Shown here: positions 24,370 to 35,406 of the stretch, piece by piece
How positions within the stretch are numbered: the first letter of the stretch is position 1
How the letters are laid out: every line of letters starts with the position of its first letter
Source: Comamonadaceae bacterium OS-4
Lineage (GTDB): Bacteria; Pseudomonadota; Gammaproteobacteria; Burkholderiales; Burkholderiaceae_C
Length of the DNA: 64,000 nucleotides
Reading direction: 5' to 3'
Assembly (NCBI GenBank): GCA_027924025.1
Contig: AP026970.1
Span: 1,882,501-1,946,500, forward strand
Position numbers and translations under genes: made by a program
The notes under the pieces: generated by a model
Database searches by the model: none
What the model was told of the DNA's origin: nothing
The model's input: only the letters and a program-made list of their open reading frames with translations

Positions 24370-24375
24370 ATTATC
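24370..24375 (-). promoter_or_regulatory. Possible -10 box of the U32 gene, 8 bases from the ATG
   Basis: On the minus strand the site reads GATAAT within GGGATAATACGGCCCC and abuts the start codon like the map site. No Shine-Dalgarno sequence fits between it and the ATG. Confidence 0.35.
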
Positions 24376-24410
24376 CCGCAGCAGGGCCCCGCTGCCGCGC
24401 GGGCTGCCGC

Positions 24411-24416
24411 TACACT
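24411..24416 (+). promoter_or_regulatory. Possible -10 box (TACACT) of the MFS gene
   Basis: TACACT stands 11 bases before ATG 24428 in the 66-base divergent region shared with the U32 gene. No -35 or Shine-Dalgarno match is obvious. Confidence 0.3.
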
Positions 24417-24427
24417 CACTGGCTCCC

Positions 24428-25618
24428 ATGCCTCACACACTCATCACCCATTGGCCCCGCGTTTTGCTGTTGTGGGGCTGCGGCATTTTGGCGGCCATGC
24501 AGTTCGCCAAGGTGTCCCTCGCGTTTGCTTTGTTGCAGCAGCAGTTTGGCGTGAGCGCCACCCAGATGGGCTGGGCCTTGTCGGTCGTAGGGGTTGTGGG
24601 CTTGAGTCTGGGTGTCAGCATGGGTTTGCTGGCTCCGCGCATCGGTTACCGGCGTCTGCTGTGCGGTGGCATGCTGCTGGGCGCGGTGCTCGCGGCGGTG
24701 CAGGCACTGAGCTTGCCGTTTCACTGGTTTGTGGTGACCCGGGTGCTGGAAGGAGCGTCCCACCTGGCCGTGGTGGTGGCGGCACCCACGCTTATGTCAG
24801 GCACCACCGCTGCGCGTCACCGCTCGATTGCCATGGGCTTGTGGAGCACCTTTGTGGGCACCGCGTTCGCGCTCACCGCCGCAGGAGGCCACCAGTTTTT
24901 GGCGTATGCCGGTGTGCCCTCTATGTTTGCATTACATGCGGTGCTGCTGCTCATGGCCGCGGTACTGGCTTGGGCCGCACTGCCCCTGGACCAGCCGCCG
25001 CCCGCTAGCGCCTCCCACGGAGCCGGCTTGTTGGCGCGCCATGTGCGCACCTATACCGACTGGCGCACCGCACTGCCGGGCCTGTGTTTCTTTTGTTACA
25101 CCGGCATGGCGGTGGCGCTGCTGACGTTTTTGCCCCGGGGCCTGACCGACACAGACCGCTGGGCTGCCACGGTATTGCCCCTGATGGGCATAGCCGGCAC
25201 CTTTGGTGCGGGTTGGCTCACCCAGCGGAGCAGCCCCTTGCGCTTGTTACGGATGCTGTATCCCAGCCTTGGCTTGGCGGGCGTGTTGTGTGCCTGGAGC
25301 GCCATGACCGGCTGGGGCTACGTAGAGGCGGCCATCGCCTTGATGCTGATCTCCGGCCTGGCCGGGGGCAGCGCCTTTGCCCTGATTCCCCACCTCAACC
25401 ACGACAGCGCCCAACAGGCACGGGCCAACGGCGCAGTTGCCCAAATGGGCAATTTGGGCGCCACCTTAGGGCCACCCCTTTTTGCATGGTCCACCGCCAT
25501 GCACAGCGCCTGGGGGCTTGCAATACCGGTGCTTTTGTTAGCGTCTACCGGCGCTGTGCTCACCCAATGGGGCAGCATCATGCAACGGTCTGCCGCCGGC
25601 AAGCCACAAAGTCCTTGA
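24428..25618 (+). CDS. Major facilitator superfamily transporter, 396 aa
   Basis: This is a 12-helix inner-membrane carrier of unknown substrate. The N-terminus is hydrophobic from about residue 10 (VLLLWGCGILAAMQFAKVSLAF). The loop between helices 2 and 3 contains APRIGYRRLL, corresponding to the MFS motif A region. A second half begins after a hydrophilic linker near residue 190. The reading frame is open further upstream, but ATG 24428 gives the normal MFS start, and upstream extension would overlap the divergent U32 gene. The next gene starts seven bases later, suggesting an operon. Confidence 0.87.
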   Translation: MPHTLITHWPRVLLLWGCGILAAMQFAKVSLAFALLQQQFGVSATQMGWALSVVGVVGLSLGVSMGLLAPRIGYRRLLCGGMLLGAVLAAVQALSLPFHWFVVTRVLEGASHLAVVVAAPTLMSGTTAARHRSIAMGLWSTFVGTAFALTAAGGHQFLAYAGVPSMFALHAVLLLMAAVLAWAALPLDQPPPASASHGAGLLARHVRTYTDWRTALPGLCFFCYTGMAVALLTFLPRGLTDTDRWAATVLPLMGIAGTFGAGWLTQRSSPLRLLRMLYPSLGLAGVLCAWSAMTGWGYVEAAIALMLISGLAGGSAFALIPHLNHDSAQQARANGAVAQMGNLGATLGPPLFAWSTAMHSAWGLAIPVLLLASTGAVLTQWGSIMQRSAAGKPQSP

Positions 25619-25625
25619 AACGGCC

Positions 25626-26369
25626 ATGAACAACCGGCGCTTGGACACTCTGGATGCGGTGCGTGGTTTGGCCATGGTGTGGATGACGGTGTTTCACTTT
25701 TGCTTCGACCTGAACAACGCCGGCGTCATCCAACAAAACTTTTTGCAAGACCCCGTCTGGACGTGGCAGCGCACTGCCATCCTCAGCCTGTTTTTGTGCT
25801 GTGCGGGCGCCGGTCAGGCGCTGGCCCATGCCCGTGGCCAGAGCGGGTGGCTGTTCGCACGGCGTTGGCTGCAGATTGCTGCCGCCGCTGCGTTGGTGTC
25901 TTTAGGGTCGTGGTTCATGTTCCCAAGCAGCTATATCTATTTCGGGGTGTTGCACGCCATGGCGGTGATGCTGCTCATCACCCGCCTTGTGGCACCGCTG
26001 GGGCTTGGGTGCGGTTTGCTGGGCCTTGCGATCATTGCTACGCATTTCATAGCAGGTAGCGCAATATCTACCTGGGCTAGCACCCAATTTGGCGTGGATA
26101 TGAACGGCCGCGCCTTGAACTGGATCGGCTGGGTCACCCGCCTGCCACGCACCGAGGACTATGTGCCCCTGTTTCCCTGGCTGGGCGTCATGTTGCTGGG
26201 TTTCGCGTTCATGCACGAGTGGCAGCGCCAACCCCGCACAGGGCGGCTGCCACTGCCGGCAGCCCTGACGCGGCGGCTGGCAGCACTGGGGCAGTGGAGT
26301 TTGAGTTACTACCTGCTGCACCAGCCGGTGTTGTTAGGCCTGCTTTGGCTGGCCGGAATCGGCCGCTAG
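25626..26369 (+). CDS. DUF1624/HGSNAT-like membrane protein, 247 aa
   Basis: This is a polytopic inner-membrane protein resembling the heparan-alpha-glucosaminide N-acetyltransferase catalytic domain family. The conserved start is RRLDTLDAVRGLAMVWMTVFHFCFDL, whose Arg-Leu-Asp and histidine are typical of membrane acyltransferases. Six to seven hydrophobic segments follow, and a C-terminal SLSYYLLHQPVLLG matches the family's ending. The substrate is unknown. It follows the MFS gene closely. A 27-base repeat copy is embedded at 26037-26063, coding for a loop (THFIAGSAI). Confidence 0.82.
   Translation: MNNRRLDTLDAVRGLAMVWMTVFHFCFDLNNAGVIQQNFLQDPVWTWQRTAILSLFLCCAGAGQALAHARGQSGWLFARRWLQIAAAAALVSLGSWFMFPSSYIYFGVLHAMAVMLLITRLVAPLGLGCGLLGLAIIATHFIAGSAISTWASTQFGVDMNGRALNWIGWVTRLPRTEDYVPLFPWLGVMLLGFAFMHEWQRQPRTGRLPLPAALTRRLAALGQWSLSYYLLHQPVLLGLLWLAGIGR
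26037..26081 (-). repeat. Interspersed repeat, long form, copy in the DUF1624 gene
   Basis: The 27-base core is 26037-26063, read on the minus strand from TGCGC to TAGC. The flank at 26064-26081 resembles the left flank of the long copies in purL and selO. It is in frame with the host gene in the opposite orientation. Confidence 0.6.
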
Positions 26370-26432
26370 CTTTACGGCTGTGTCCCTTTGCCGGGTGCAG
26401 CGGCCTTGGTGCGCAAGCCAGTGATAGGCAAC

Positions 26433-26454
26433 AAAAAAGCGGCCGAAGCCGCTT
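26433..26454 (-). terminator. Intrinsic terminator of the selO-msrB-yciB-bolA-ppiC run
   Basis: AAGCGGC and GCCGCTT form a seven-base perfect stem closed by a UUCG-type tetraloop on the minus strand. The stem is followed by a run of T residues (six A on the plus strand). It lies 24 bases after the ppiC stop. Confidence 0.88.
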
Positions 26455-26477
26455 GATGGGAATCAGCCTGTAGAGGC

Positions 26478-27260
26478 TTATTCGACCTTGGCTTTAGCGC
26501 GCAGGTCTTCCTGGAACTTGGCAATCTTTTGTTGCTGCAGTTGCTGGGCGATTTGCGGCTTCACATCTTCGTACTTGGGCAACTGGGCTTCGCGCAGGTC
26601 ATCCAAACGGATGATGTGGAAACCGAACTGGGTCTTGACCGGAGTGTCAGTCATCTTGCCCTTGGACAAGGCCACCAGCGCGTCCGAGAACTCTTTTACG
26701 TAGCTGCTGGCGTTGGCCCAATCGAGGTCACCACCATTGGCACCGGAGCCTGGGTCTTTGGAGTTCTTCTTGGCCAGGTCTTCAAACTTGGCGCCTTTTT
26801 TGAGCTGGGCAATCAGGGCCTTGGCCTGGTCTTCTTTTTCCACCAGGATATGGCGGGCGCGGTACTCTTTGCCGGCGTTGGCCGAGGCAAATTTGTCGTA
26901 CTCCGCCTTGGTTTCTTCGTCAGTGACCGGGTTCTTTTTCTGGAAATCGGCAAACAGCTCGCGGATCAGGATGGACTGGCGGGTCAGGTCGAGCTGATTT
27001 TTGTAGTCATCGGTCGCGTCCAGACCGCGGGCCTGGGCTTCTTGCACAAAAATTTCGCGGGCGATGATTTCCTCGCGCATCTGGCCTTGCATTTCAGGCG
27101 TTACAGGGCGGCCGGAGCGGGCGACCTGCTGGGCCAGTGCTTCCATGCGCGCAGTGGGAACTGCCTTGCCGTTCACGATGGCAATGTTCTGCGCCACAGC
27201 GCCTTGGGAGACCGCCATCAGGCTGGCTACAGCCAAGGAGGACAAAATGTGCTTCTTCAT
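26478..27260 (-). CDS. Periplasmic PpiC-type peptidyl-prolyl isomerase, 260 aa
   Basis: The protein is an exported parvulin foldase acting on periplasmic or outer-membrane proteins. A signal peptide is clear (MKKHILSSLAVASLMAVSQG, cleavage near AVAQ-N). A helical chaperone-like region covers about residues 25-130. One parvulin domain follows, starting at EYRARHILVEKEDQA and containing the NGGDLDW and FGFHIIRLDD motifs. It has one parvulin domain rather than the two of SurA. It is the last gene of a minus-strand run. A good AAGGAA Shine-Dalgarno sequence precedes the ATG. Confidence 0.95.
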   Translation of the reverse strand: MKKHILSSLAVASLMAVSQGAVAQNIAIVNGKAVPTARMEALAQQVARSGRPVTPEMQGQMREEIIAREIFVQEAQARGLDATDDYKNQLDLTRQSILIRELFADFQKKNPVTDEETKAEYDKFASANAGKEYRARHILVEKEDQAKALIAQLKKGAKFEDLAKKNSKDPGSGANGGDLDWANASSYVKEFSDALVALSKGKMTDTPVKTQFGFHIIRLDDLREAQLPKYEDVKPQIAQQLQQQKIAKFQEDLRAKAKVE

Positions 27261-27280
27261 ACCGTTTCCTTCAGGAATGC

Positions 27281-27577
27281 TTAAATCTTAGTGTTGCCAG
27301 AGGGCGAGGCTTCGGCCTCAATGGCCAAGGCATGAAGGCCTTGATCAATGAAATCTTGCAACGAATCATACACAAGGCGATGCCGTGCTACGCGGCTCAA
27401 ACCGGTAAATAAAGGTGAAGCAATCCGCACCCGGAAATGGGTGCCGACACCGCTGTCATTGGCACCCACATGGCCGGCGTGCTGGTAGCTTTCATCGATG
27501 ACTTCGAGGCGCAGCGGCTGCAGTTGGGCCCGCAAGCGCTGCTCGAGGTTGTTGGCAGTAGGAGCCAGGGCGCTCAT
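27281..27577 (-). CDS. BolA family protein, 98 aa
   Basis: This is a BolA/IbaG-fold small protein. The family partners monothiol glutaredoxins in iron-sulfur handling and stress responses. The core has [15 protein letters not shown] with the conserved His. It also has the [20 protein letters not shown] segment and [13 protein letters not shown] with the second conserved His. The start overlaps the yciB stop by four bases, and ppiC begins about 20 bases downstream. Confidence 0.93.
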   Translation of the reverse strand: MSALAPTANNLEQRLRAQLQPLRLEVIDESYQHAGHVGANDSGVGTHFRVRIASPLFTGLSRVARHRLVYDSLQDFIDQGLHALAIEAEASPSGNTKI

Positions 27578-28155
27578 GGCTTGGGGGGCTCCTCTGGTGT
27601 GCTATCGCCCTTGAGATAAGGCGAAATGTAGAGGCCCTGACCGATCAAAAAGGCCAGCGGGAACACATAACCCCAGAGTTTGAAGTTGGCCCAGGCGTCT
27701 TCGCTGAAATACGCGGCGACATAACCGTTGCTAACCGCCATAAACAGGGTGTACCCGATCCAGGCGATATTGAGCTTGTGCCACACCGGGTCAGGGAGCT
27801 CCAGCTGGCTGCCCAACATGGACTTCAAGAAGTTGATCTTCATACCCCAAACCGCCACAGCCAGTGCAATCGCCATGCCCGCGTACAGCACGGTGGGCTT
27901 CCACATGATGAAGCGCTTGTCGTGCAAGAGCAGGGTGATGCCGCCGAACACCAGAATCATGCCCAAGGTGATCTTGTGCATGGTGGTGAGCTTTTTGTCG
28001 ATCCAATAAATGATCGCCATTTGCGCCACGGTGGCAGCCATCAGCACCGGCGTGGCGAAATAGATCGCTTCGTCTTTGCTGATGCCAAAAGTGTCATGCA
28101 GCTTGTAGGCCGCAAAGAACAAGAGGATGGGGATGAAGTCGAGGAGTGTTTTCAT
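27574..28155 (-). CDS. yciB: Inner-membrane septation protein A family (YciB), 193 aa
   Basis: This is a polytopic membrane protein of the YciB/IspZ family, implicated in envelope integrity and normal septation. It begins with the typical [18 protein letters not shown]. Five hydrophobic segments are visible, and the ending [16 protein letters not shown] matches the family. Length is standard. It overlaps msrB upstream and bolA downstream by four bases each, so translation of the three genes is coupled. Confidence 0.95.
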   Translation of the reverse strand: MKTLLDFIPILLFFAAYKLHDTFGISKDEAIYFATPVLMAATVAQMAIIYWIDKKLTTMHKITLGMILVFGGITLLLHDKRFIMWKPTVLYAGMAIALAVAVWGMKINFLKSMLGSQLELPDPVWHKLNIAWIGYTLFMAVSNGYVAAYFSEDAWANFKLWGYVFPLAFLIGQGLYISPYLKGDSTPEEPPKP

Positions 28156-28559
28156 GTCGGCGTGAAGTGTAGCGAGGCCGAGTTCATGCAGTAGCGCAAA
28201 CCGGTGTCGGTAGGGCCATCAGGGAACACGTGGCCCAGGTGCGCGCCACACTGGCTGCACACGGTCTCGACCCGCACCATGCCGTGGCTGCGATCGGTGA
28301 TTTCGGTGATAGCGCCCGGAATCGCGAGCGAAAAGCTGGGCCAGCCGCAATGCGCGTCAAACTTGGTGCCGGAGTCAAACAGCTTGGCGCTGCAGCACAT
28401 GCAGTGGTAGCTGCCGTCCGCCCAGTGGGTTTCATATTTGCCGGTGAAAGGCCGCTCGGTGGCGGCGTGGCGGGTCACCTGAAACGCGACCGGCTCCGCA
28501 CCTTTTTCGGCGAGCAGGGCTTTCCATTCGGCATCGGTTTTTTGGATAGGGAAGGTCAT
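28152..28559 (-). CDS. msrB: Peptide-methionine (R)-S-oxide reductase MsrB, 135 aa
   Basis: MsrB repairs oxidised methionine (R-sulfoxide) in proteins. The catalytic cysteine is in [10 protein letters not shown] near the C-terminus. Two CxxC pairs for structural zinc are visible (CMCCSAKLF and [10 protein letters not shown]). Length is typical for a stand-alone MsrB. It lies just after selO and is coupled to yciB by a four-base overlap, grouping redox-related genes together. Confidence 0.96.
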   Translation of the reverse strand: MTFPIQKTDAEWKALLAEKGAEPVAFQVTRHAATERPFTGKYETHWADGSYHCMCCSAKLFDSGTKFDAHCGWPSFSLAIPGAITEITDRSHGMVRVETVCSQCGAHLGHVFPDGPTDTGLRYCMNSASLHFTPT

Positions 28560-28602
28560 GGGGGCTCCTAGGGGTGAGTGGATGCAATACAGCGCTGAAA
28601 GT

Positions 28603-30105
28603 TCAGGAACTGCAGCTGATGGAAATCTGCGCGGCCCAGTCGGGTGGAAAGCCGGCCCAAGCCTCGAACTCCGGGTGTTCGTCGTACGGCGTCTCCAGAA
28701 CTTTCAGCACATCAGCCACCATGCTGAAATCTTTTTGCCGCGCCGCTTGAATAGCTTGCTCGCCCAAGTGGTTGCGCATTACGTATTTCGGGTTGGTCTT
28801 AAGCATCAAATCAGCCGCTAGCGCCCGTGGATGTTGCGCGAGCAGCTCTGAATAAGATAGCAACCAGGCGTCAAAGCCGGCTCTGTCCAGGAACAGGTCG
28901 CGCACCGAATCAGCAGCTGCCGCCGGGTCAGCCACCCAGTGGCTGAGGCGCCGCCAGAAGATAGTGAAGTCGACTTTGTCAGCAGCCAGCAACTTCAAAA
29001 TGCCCTCAATGACTGGCTTCTGGGCCTCTTGCACTTCGGTAAACCCGAGCTTGGCTGCCATCCGACGGGCAAACGCCTGCGGGTACAGGTCTTTAAAGGT
29101 TTCGAGGGCTGCAATGGCGTGCTCCTGCTCATCGATCAGCGGCATCATGGCCTGGCCCAAGCAAAACAGGTTCCAGTACGCCACATTCGGCTGCTTGTAA
29201 AACGCGTAGCGGCCGCCCGTGTCCGAGTGGTTGCAGATGTGACCGGGGTCGTAGGCATCCATGAACTGGAAGGGCCCGTAATCGATGGTCAGGCCCAAGA
29301 TACTCATGTTGTCGGTATTCATCACCCCATGGCAAAAGCCCACCGCCTGCCAGTGCGCCACCATCTCGGCGGTGCGCGCCGTCACTGCGGCCAGCAGCGC
29401 CACATAGGGGTTGCCGTTCCAGCGCGCCTCGGTGCGGCACTCGGGGTAGTAGTGGTCGATCACAAAATCGGCCAAGGTTTTCAGCTCGCCGGGCATGCCG
29501 TGGTGGCAGAAGTGTTCAAAGTGCCCGAAGCGGATAAAGCTCGGGGCCATGCGCGTCACCACCGCGGCTGTTTCTATCGTCTCGCGCCGCACTGGTGCAT
29601 CGGACCCGGTGACACACAACGCACGTGAGGTGGGCACACCCAGACCATGCATCGCCTCGCTCGCCAGAAACTCGCGGATGCTGCTGCGCAACACCGCACG
29701 GCCATCACCCATGCGGGAGAAGGGGGTCAAGCCCGCGCCCTTGAGCTGCACTTCCAAGCCATCGGCTTCGCCCAACAGGATCGCGCGGCCGTCGCCCAAC
29801 TGCCCGGCCCATTGGCCGAACTGGTGGCCGCTGTACACGCTGGCGAGGGGCATGCTGCCGATAAGCGGGCGGTTGCCGGTGAGCGCCTGCAGCACCTCCG
29901 GGTCGCGCAACAAAGCCTCATCCCAACCGGCGCTGCGCGCGGCAGCTGCGCTGGTGCCCACCCAATACGGTGCCGGAAGCGGGGTAGGGGACAGAGGCGC
30001 AAAGAACGCGTCTCCCAGAGTGGCAAAGCGGTTATTCCAGCGGAGGGGCAGGTCCAGAGCGTCGGGCGCAGGGGGCAAATGGGGCATCAGCTCATTGTCC
30101 CGCAT
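28603..30105 (-). CDS. selO: SelO/YdiU protein AMPylase, 500 aa
   Basis: SelO is a pseudokinase that transfers AMP to redox-regulated proteins. Recognisable segments are [18 protein letters not shown], the catalytic-core region [20 protein letters not shown], and [20 protein letters not shown] with the metal-binding Asn and Asp. The C-terminus is SCSS, where animal SelO has selenocysteine. An alternative ATG at 30087 begins MPHLPP. It stands six bases after a GACAAT -10-like hexamer (30094-30099), so the start is uncertain by six residues. A long-form copy of the window's repeat sits just before the conserved NPKYVMRN motif. Confidence 0.95.
   Translation of the reverse strand: MRDNELMPHLPPAPDALDLPLRWNNRFATLGDAFFAPLSPTPLPAPYWVGTSAAAARSAGWDEALLRDPEVLQALTGNRPLIGSMPLASVYSGHQFGQWAGQLGDGRAILLGEADGLEVQLKGAGLTPFSRMGDGRAVLRSSIREFLASEAMHGLGVPTSRALCVTGSDAPVRRETIETAAVVTRMAPSFIRFGHFEHFCHHGMPGELKTLADFVIDHYYPECRTEARWNGNPYVALLAAVTARTAEMVAHWQAVGFCHGVMNTDNMSILGLTIDYGPFQFMDAYDPGHICNHSDTGGRYAFYKQPNVAYWNLFCLGQAMMPLIDEQEHAIAALETFKDLYPQAFARRMAAKLGFTEVQEAQKPVIEGILKLLAADKVDFTIFWRRLSHWVADPAAAADSVRDLFLDRAGFDAWLLSYSELLAQHPRALAADLMLKTNPKYVMRNHLGEQAIQAARQKDFSMVADVLKVLETPYDEHPEFEAWAGFPPDWAAQISISCSS
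28817..28861 (+). repeat. Interspersed repeat, long form, copy in selO
   Basis: The 27-base core is 28835-28861 (TGCGCGAGCAGCTC to ATAGC). The left flank AGCGCCCGTGGATG is nearly the same as in purL copy 2. The repeat lies in the strand opposite to selO coding but keeps the frame open. Confidence 0.75.
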
Positions 30106-30225
30106 ATGACTAATTCAGCGTCTCCGAGGGGACTTGCTCGCAGTACTATGTGAGTCGCCGAAGTTGCAACAGCTTGTATCCGGTGTTGGTGTGTTTGTTA
30201 CAAAAATTTAGACAGAGGTGACTTG

Positions 30226-31854
30226 ATGTTAGGTCTGATGCAAAGCCAGCAGTTGCTGATCTCCACCTTGATGGACTTTGCCGAGCGCCACCATGGCGAA
30301 GGCGAAGTGATTTCCCGACGGGTGGAAGGTGATATCCACCGTACCAATTACAAAGAGGTGGCTGCCCGTTCCCGCAAAGTGGCGAATGCCCTTGATGGCC
30401 TGAACCTTGCGTTCAGCGACCGCGTTGCCACACTGGCCTGGAACGGCTACCGCCACTTGGAGTTGTATTTCGGGGTGAGTGGTTCGGGTCGTGTGCTGCA
30501 CACCCTGAACCCGCGCTTGCACCCCGACCAGATTGTCTGGATCGCCAATCACGCCGAAGACCAGGTGTTGTGTTTCGACATGAGCTTTCTGCCCATCGTG
30601 CAAGCCGTGCACAGCCGCTGCACCACCATCCAACATTTCATCGCGCTGTGCGATGCGGACAAGCTGCCCGCCGACACCGGTATTCCCGGCCTGCAGAGTT
30701 ATGAGGCTTGGATCGGCCAACAGCCCGCCACCTATACCTGGCCCGAGTTTGACGAAAACTCGGCCTCCAGCATGTGCTACACCAGCGGCACTACCGGCAA
30801 CCCCAAAGCGGCGCTTTACAGCCACCGCTCCACCATATTGCACGCGCTCTCCGGCGCTTTGCCCGATGCGCTCAACATGAGCGCCCGTGATGCGGTGCTG
30901 CCGGTGGTGCCCATGTTCCACGTCAACGCCTGGGGCTTGCCGTACTCGGCAGCCATGACCGGCGCCAAGTTGGTGTTCCCCGGCCCGGCGATGGATGGCA
31001 AATCCATTTTTGAGTTGATTGAAGCTGAGAAGGTCAGCTTCGCGGCCGGTGTACCCACCGTGTGGCAAATGATGCTGGGTCATATGCAAGCAGGCGGCCT
31101 GCGCTTTTCGACCCTGAAGCGCACCGTGATTGGTGGCTCGGCGTGTCCGCCGGCCATGATTACCGCCTTTAATGATGTGTACGGCGTGGAAGTGCTCCAT
31201 GCCTGGGGCATGACAGAGATGTCTCCCCTGGGCACGGTGTGCACCCTCAAGAACAAGCACCTCGCCATGGACTCCGCCGACAAAATGAAGGTCCGCCTCA
31301 AGCAAGGCCGCGGCATCTATGGCGTGGACATGAAGATCGTGGACGGCGAGGGTGCCGAGCTGCCATGGGACGGCAAAGCCTATGGCGACCTGCTGGTCAA
31401 AGGCCCCTGGGTTATCAGCGAATACTTCAAGGGTGAGGGCGGCTCCCCCTTGGTGGATGGCTGGTTCCCCACCGGTGATGTGGCCACCATCGACCCCGAG
31501 GGCTTTATGCAGATCACCGACCGCAGCAAAGACGTGATCAAGTCTGGCGGCGAGTGGATCAGCTCCATCGATGTCGAAAACATTGCCATGGGCCACCCCG
31601 CAGTGGCGATGGCGGCTTGCATCGGCATGAAGCACCCCAAATGGGACGAGCGGCCCATCATTGCGGTGGTCAAAAAACCGGGCAGTGAGGTCACCCGCGA
31701 TGAGCTGATCGCTTTTTACGACGGCAAGACCGCGAAATGGCAGGTGCCGGACGATGTGGTGTTTGTCGAGGCGATTCCCTTGGGCGGCACCGGCAAGATG
31801 CAGAAAACCAAATTGCGCGAGCTGCTCAAAGACTACAAGCTCCCCGGCGCGTAA
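30226..31854 (+). CDS. Acyl-CoA ligase (AMP-forming), DmdB/medium-long chain type, 542 aa
   Basis: The enzyme activates a fatty or related carboxylic acid to its CoA thioester through an acyl-AMP. The AMP-binding P-loop is [20 protein letters not shown]. Later motifs are [29 protein letters not shown] and the catalytic lysine in [14 protein letters not shown]. The overall sequence style resembles 3-(methylthio)propionyl-CoA ligase (DmdB) and medium-chain acyl-CoA synthetases. I prefer ATG 30226 over TTG 30223, because GAGG at 30215-30218 is well spaced. It stands upstream of the beta-oxidation genes. Confidence 0.92.
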   Translation: MLGLMQSQQLLISTLMDFAERHHGEGEVISRRVEGDIHRTNYKEVAARSRKVANALDGLNLAFSDRVATLAWNGYRHLELYFGVSGSGRVLHTLNPRLHPDQIVWIANHAEDQVLCFDMSFLPIVQAVHSRCTTIQHFIALCDADKLPADTGIPGLQSYEAWIGQQPATYTWPEFDENSASSMCYTSGTTGNPKAALYSHRSTILHALSGALPDALNMSARDAVLPVVPMFHVNAWGLPYSAAMTGAKLVFPGPAMDGKSIFELIEAEKVSFAAGVPTVWQMMLGHMQAGGLRFSTLKRTVIGGSACPPAMITAFNDVYGVEVLHAWGMTEMSPLGTVCTLKNKHLAMDSADKMKVRLKQGRGIYGVDMKIVDGEGAELPWDGKAYGDLLVKGPWVISEYFKGEGGSPLVDGWFPTGDVATIDPEGFMQITDRSKDVIKSGGEWISSIDVENIAMGHPAVAMAACIGMKHPKWDERPIIAVVKKPGSEVTRDELIAFYDGKTAKWQVPDDVVFVEAIPLGGTGKMQKTKLRELLKDYKLPGA

Positions 31855-31900
31855 GCTGGGGTTCGAAGGCGTAGTGATGCAGCGCTAAGATTCGGGAAAA

Positions 31901-31926
31901 CCCTTTGTCCCAGCGGTGACAAAGGG
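31901..31926 (+). other. Nine-base inverted repeat downstream of the acyl-CoA ligase
   Basis: CCCTTTGTC and GACAAAGGG form a perfect stem with an eight-base loop, 46 bases after the ligase stop. A T-run is present only on the minus-strand side, so it may be a weak transcription stop or an operator. I cannot decide which. Confidence 0.45.
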
Positions 31927-31950
31927 GCTCGGTGAGGGGGGTAAAGCTCC

Positions 31951-31977
31951 TACAATCGAAAAAAGAACGATCGTTCT
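31951..31977 (+). promoter_or_regulatory. Promoter -10 with overlapping palindromic operator for the fadJ-fadA unit
   Basis: TACAAT at 31951-31956 is a good -10 box. It is followed at 31964-31977 by the perfect 14-base palindrome AGAACGATCGTTCT, which would cover the transcription start. TetR-family repressors of fatty-acid catabolism commonly bind such palindromes, so repression relieved by acyl-CoA is a reasonable inference. Confidence 0.6.
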
Positions 31978-32009
31978 ATTTTGAGATTAACCTCACCCAC
32001 GGAGCCTGC

Positions 32010-34109
<2,100 letters not shown>

Positions 34110-34144
34110 GCGTTCGCGCCGTTCACACCATTCAAGGAATCACC

Positions 34145-35320
34145 ATGACATCTGCAGTTATTGTTTCTACCGCACGCACTCCCCTGGCCAAGAGCTGGAA
34201 GGGCTCCTTCAACATGACCCACGGCGCCACGCTGGGCGGACACGCCGTGGAGCACGCGATTGCGCGGGCCGGCATCGACGCCGCCGAGGTGGACGACGTC
34301 ATCATGGGCTGTGCCACACCCGAAGGCGCCACCGGTGCCAACATCGCGCGCCAGATCGCGCTTCGTGCGGGTTGCCCCGTCACCGTGTCGGGGATGACCA
34401 TCAACCGCTTCTGCTCCTCCGGTCTGCAAACCATTGCCACTGCGGCGCAACGCATCATCTCCAATGAAGGCGATGTGTATGTGGCGGGCGGTGTGGAAGC
34501 CATCTCCTGCGTGCAGCAGGAAATGAACATCCACATGCTCAACGACCCTTGGCTGAGCAAAAACAAGCCCGAGATCTACTGGAACATGCTGCAAACCGCG
34601 GAGAACGTGGCCAAGCGCTACAACATCAGCCGCGACGCCATGGACGAATACGGCGCCGCCAGCCAGCAGCGTGCCACTGCCGCGCTGGAAGCCGGTTTGT
34701 TCAAGGCCGAAATTGCACCGATCACCGTCACCATGGGCGTGGCTGACAAAGTCATGGGCCTGATGACCAAGCAAGTCACTGTGAGCGACGACGAAGGCAT
34801 TCGCGCCGGCACCACCAAAGAAGGCATCAGCGGCCTGCACTCTGCACTGCCCGGCGGGCTCATTACTGCGGGCAACGCCAGCCAGTTCTCCGATGGCGGT
34901 GGCGCTGCGGTTCTGATGCATGAAAAGCTGGCCGAGCAAAAAGGCCTGCAACCCTTGGGCCGCTTCCTCGGCTTTGCCGTGGCCGGTTGTGAGCCTGACG
35001 AAATGGGCATTGGCCCTGTCTTCGCCATCCCCAAGGTGCTGAAGCGCCTGGGCCTGACCATGAACGATATTGATCTATGGGAGCTCAACGAAGCTTTTGC
35101 GGTGCAGGTGCTCTATTGCCGCGACAAGCTGGGCATCCCCGCAGACCGCCTCAATGTCAACGGCGGTGCGATCGCGGTGGGCCACCCCTACGGCGTATCC
35201 GGCCAGCGCCTGACCGGCCATGCGCTGATCGAAGGCAAACGCCGCGGTGCCAAGCGCGTCTGCGTCACCATGTGTATCGGCGGCGGCATGGGCGCGGCTG
35301 GCGTGTTTGAAGTGCTGTAA
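34145..35320 (+). CDS. fadA: Acetyl-CoA acyltransferase (thiolase), 391 aa
   Basis: The enzyme performs the last step of beta-oxidation, cleaving 3-ketoacyl-CoA. The nucleophilic cysteine is in [13 protein letters not shown] near residue 89. The His of [17 protein letters not shown] and the second Cys in [14 protein letters not shown] complete the site. Length is standard. It is 35 bases after the fadJ-like gene and is followed by a strong terminator, so the two genes form one unit under the palindromic operator upstream of fadJ. Confidence 0.96.
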   Translation: MTSAVIVSTARTPLAKSWKGSFNMTHGATLGGHAVEHAIARAGIDAAEVDDVIMGCATPEGATGANIARQIALRAGCPVTVSGMTINRFCSSGLQTIATAAQRIISNEGDVYVAGGVEAISCVQQEMNIHMLNDPWLSKNKPEIYWNMLQTAENVAKRYNISRDAMDEYGAASQQRATAALEAGLFKAEIAPITVTMGVADKVMGLMTKQVTVSDDEGIRAGTTKEGISGLHSALPGGLITAGNASQFSDGGGAAVLMHEKLAEQKGLQPLGRFLGFAVAGCEPDEMGIGPVFAIPKVLKRLGLTMNDIDLWELNEAFAVQVLYCRDKLGIPADRLNVNGGAIAVGHPYGVSGQRLTGHALIEGKRRGAKRVCVTMCIGGGMGAAGVFEVL

Positions 35321-35350
35321 CCCGCACGACAGCATTGGCCCCCTGAAGCG

Positions 35351-35386
35351 AGCCGGTCTGCGCACAATCCGCAGTCCGGCTTTTTT
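35351..35386 (+). terminator. Intrinsic terminator after fadA
   Basis: AGCCGGTCTGCG pairs with CGCAGTCCGGCT, giving a 12-base stem with one mismatch. The loop is seven bases and six T residues follow. It separates the fadJ-fadA unit from the acyl-CoA dehydrogenase gene. Confidence 0.9.
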
Positions 35387-35406
35387 ATTTTCTTGAGACT
35401 TCGTCC

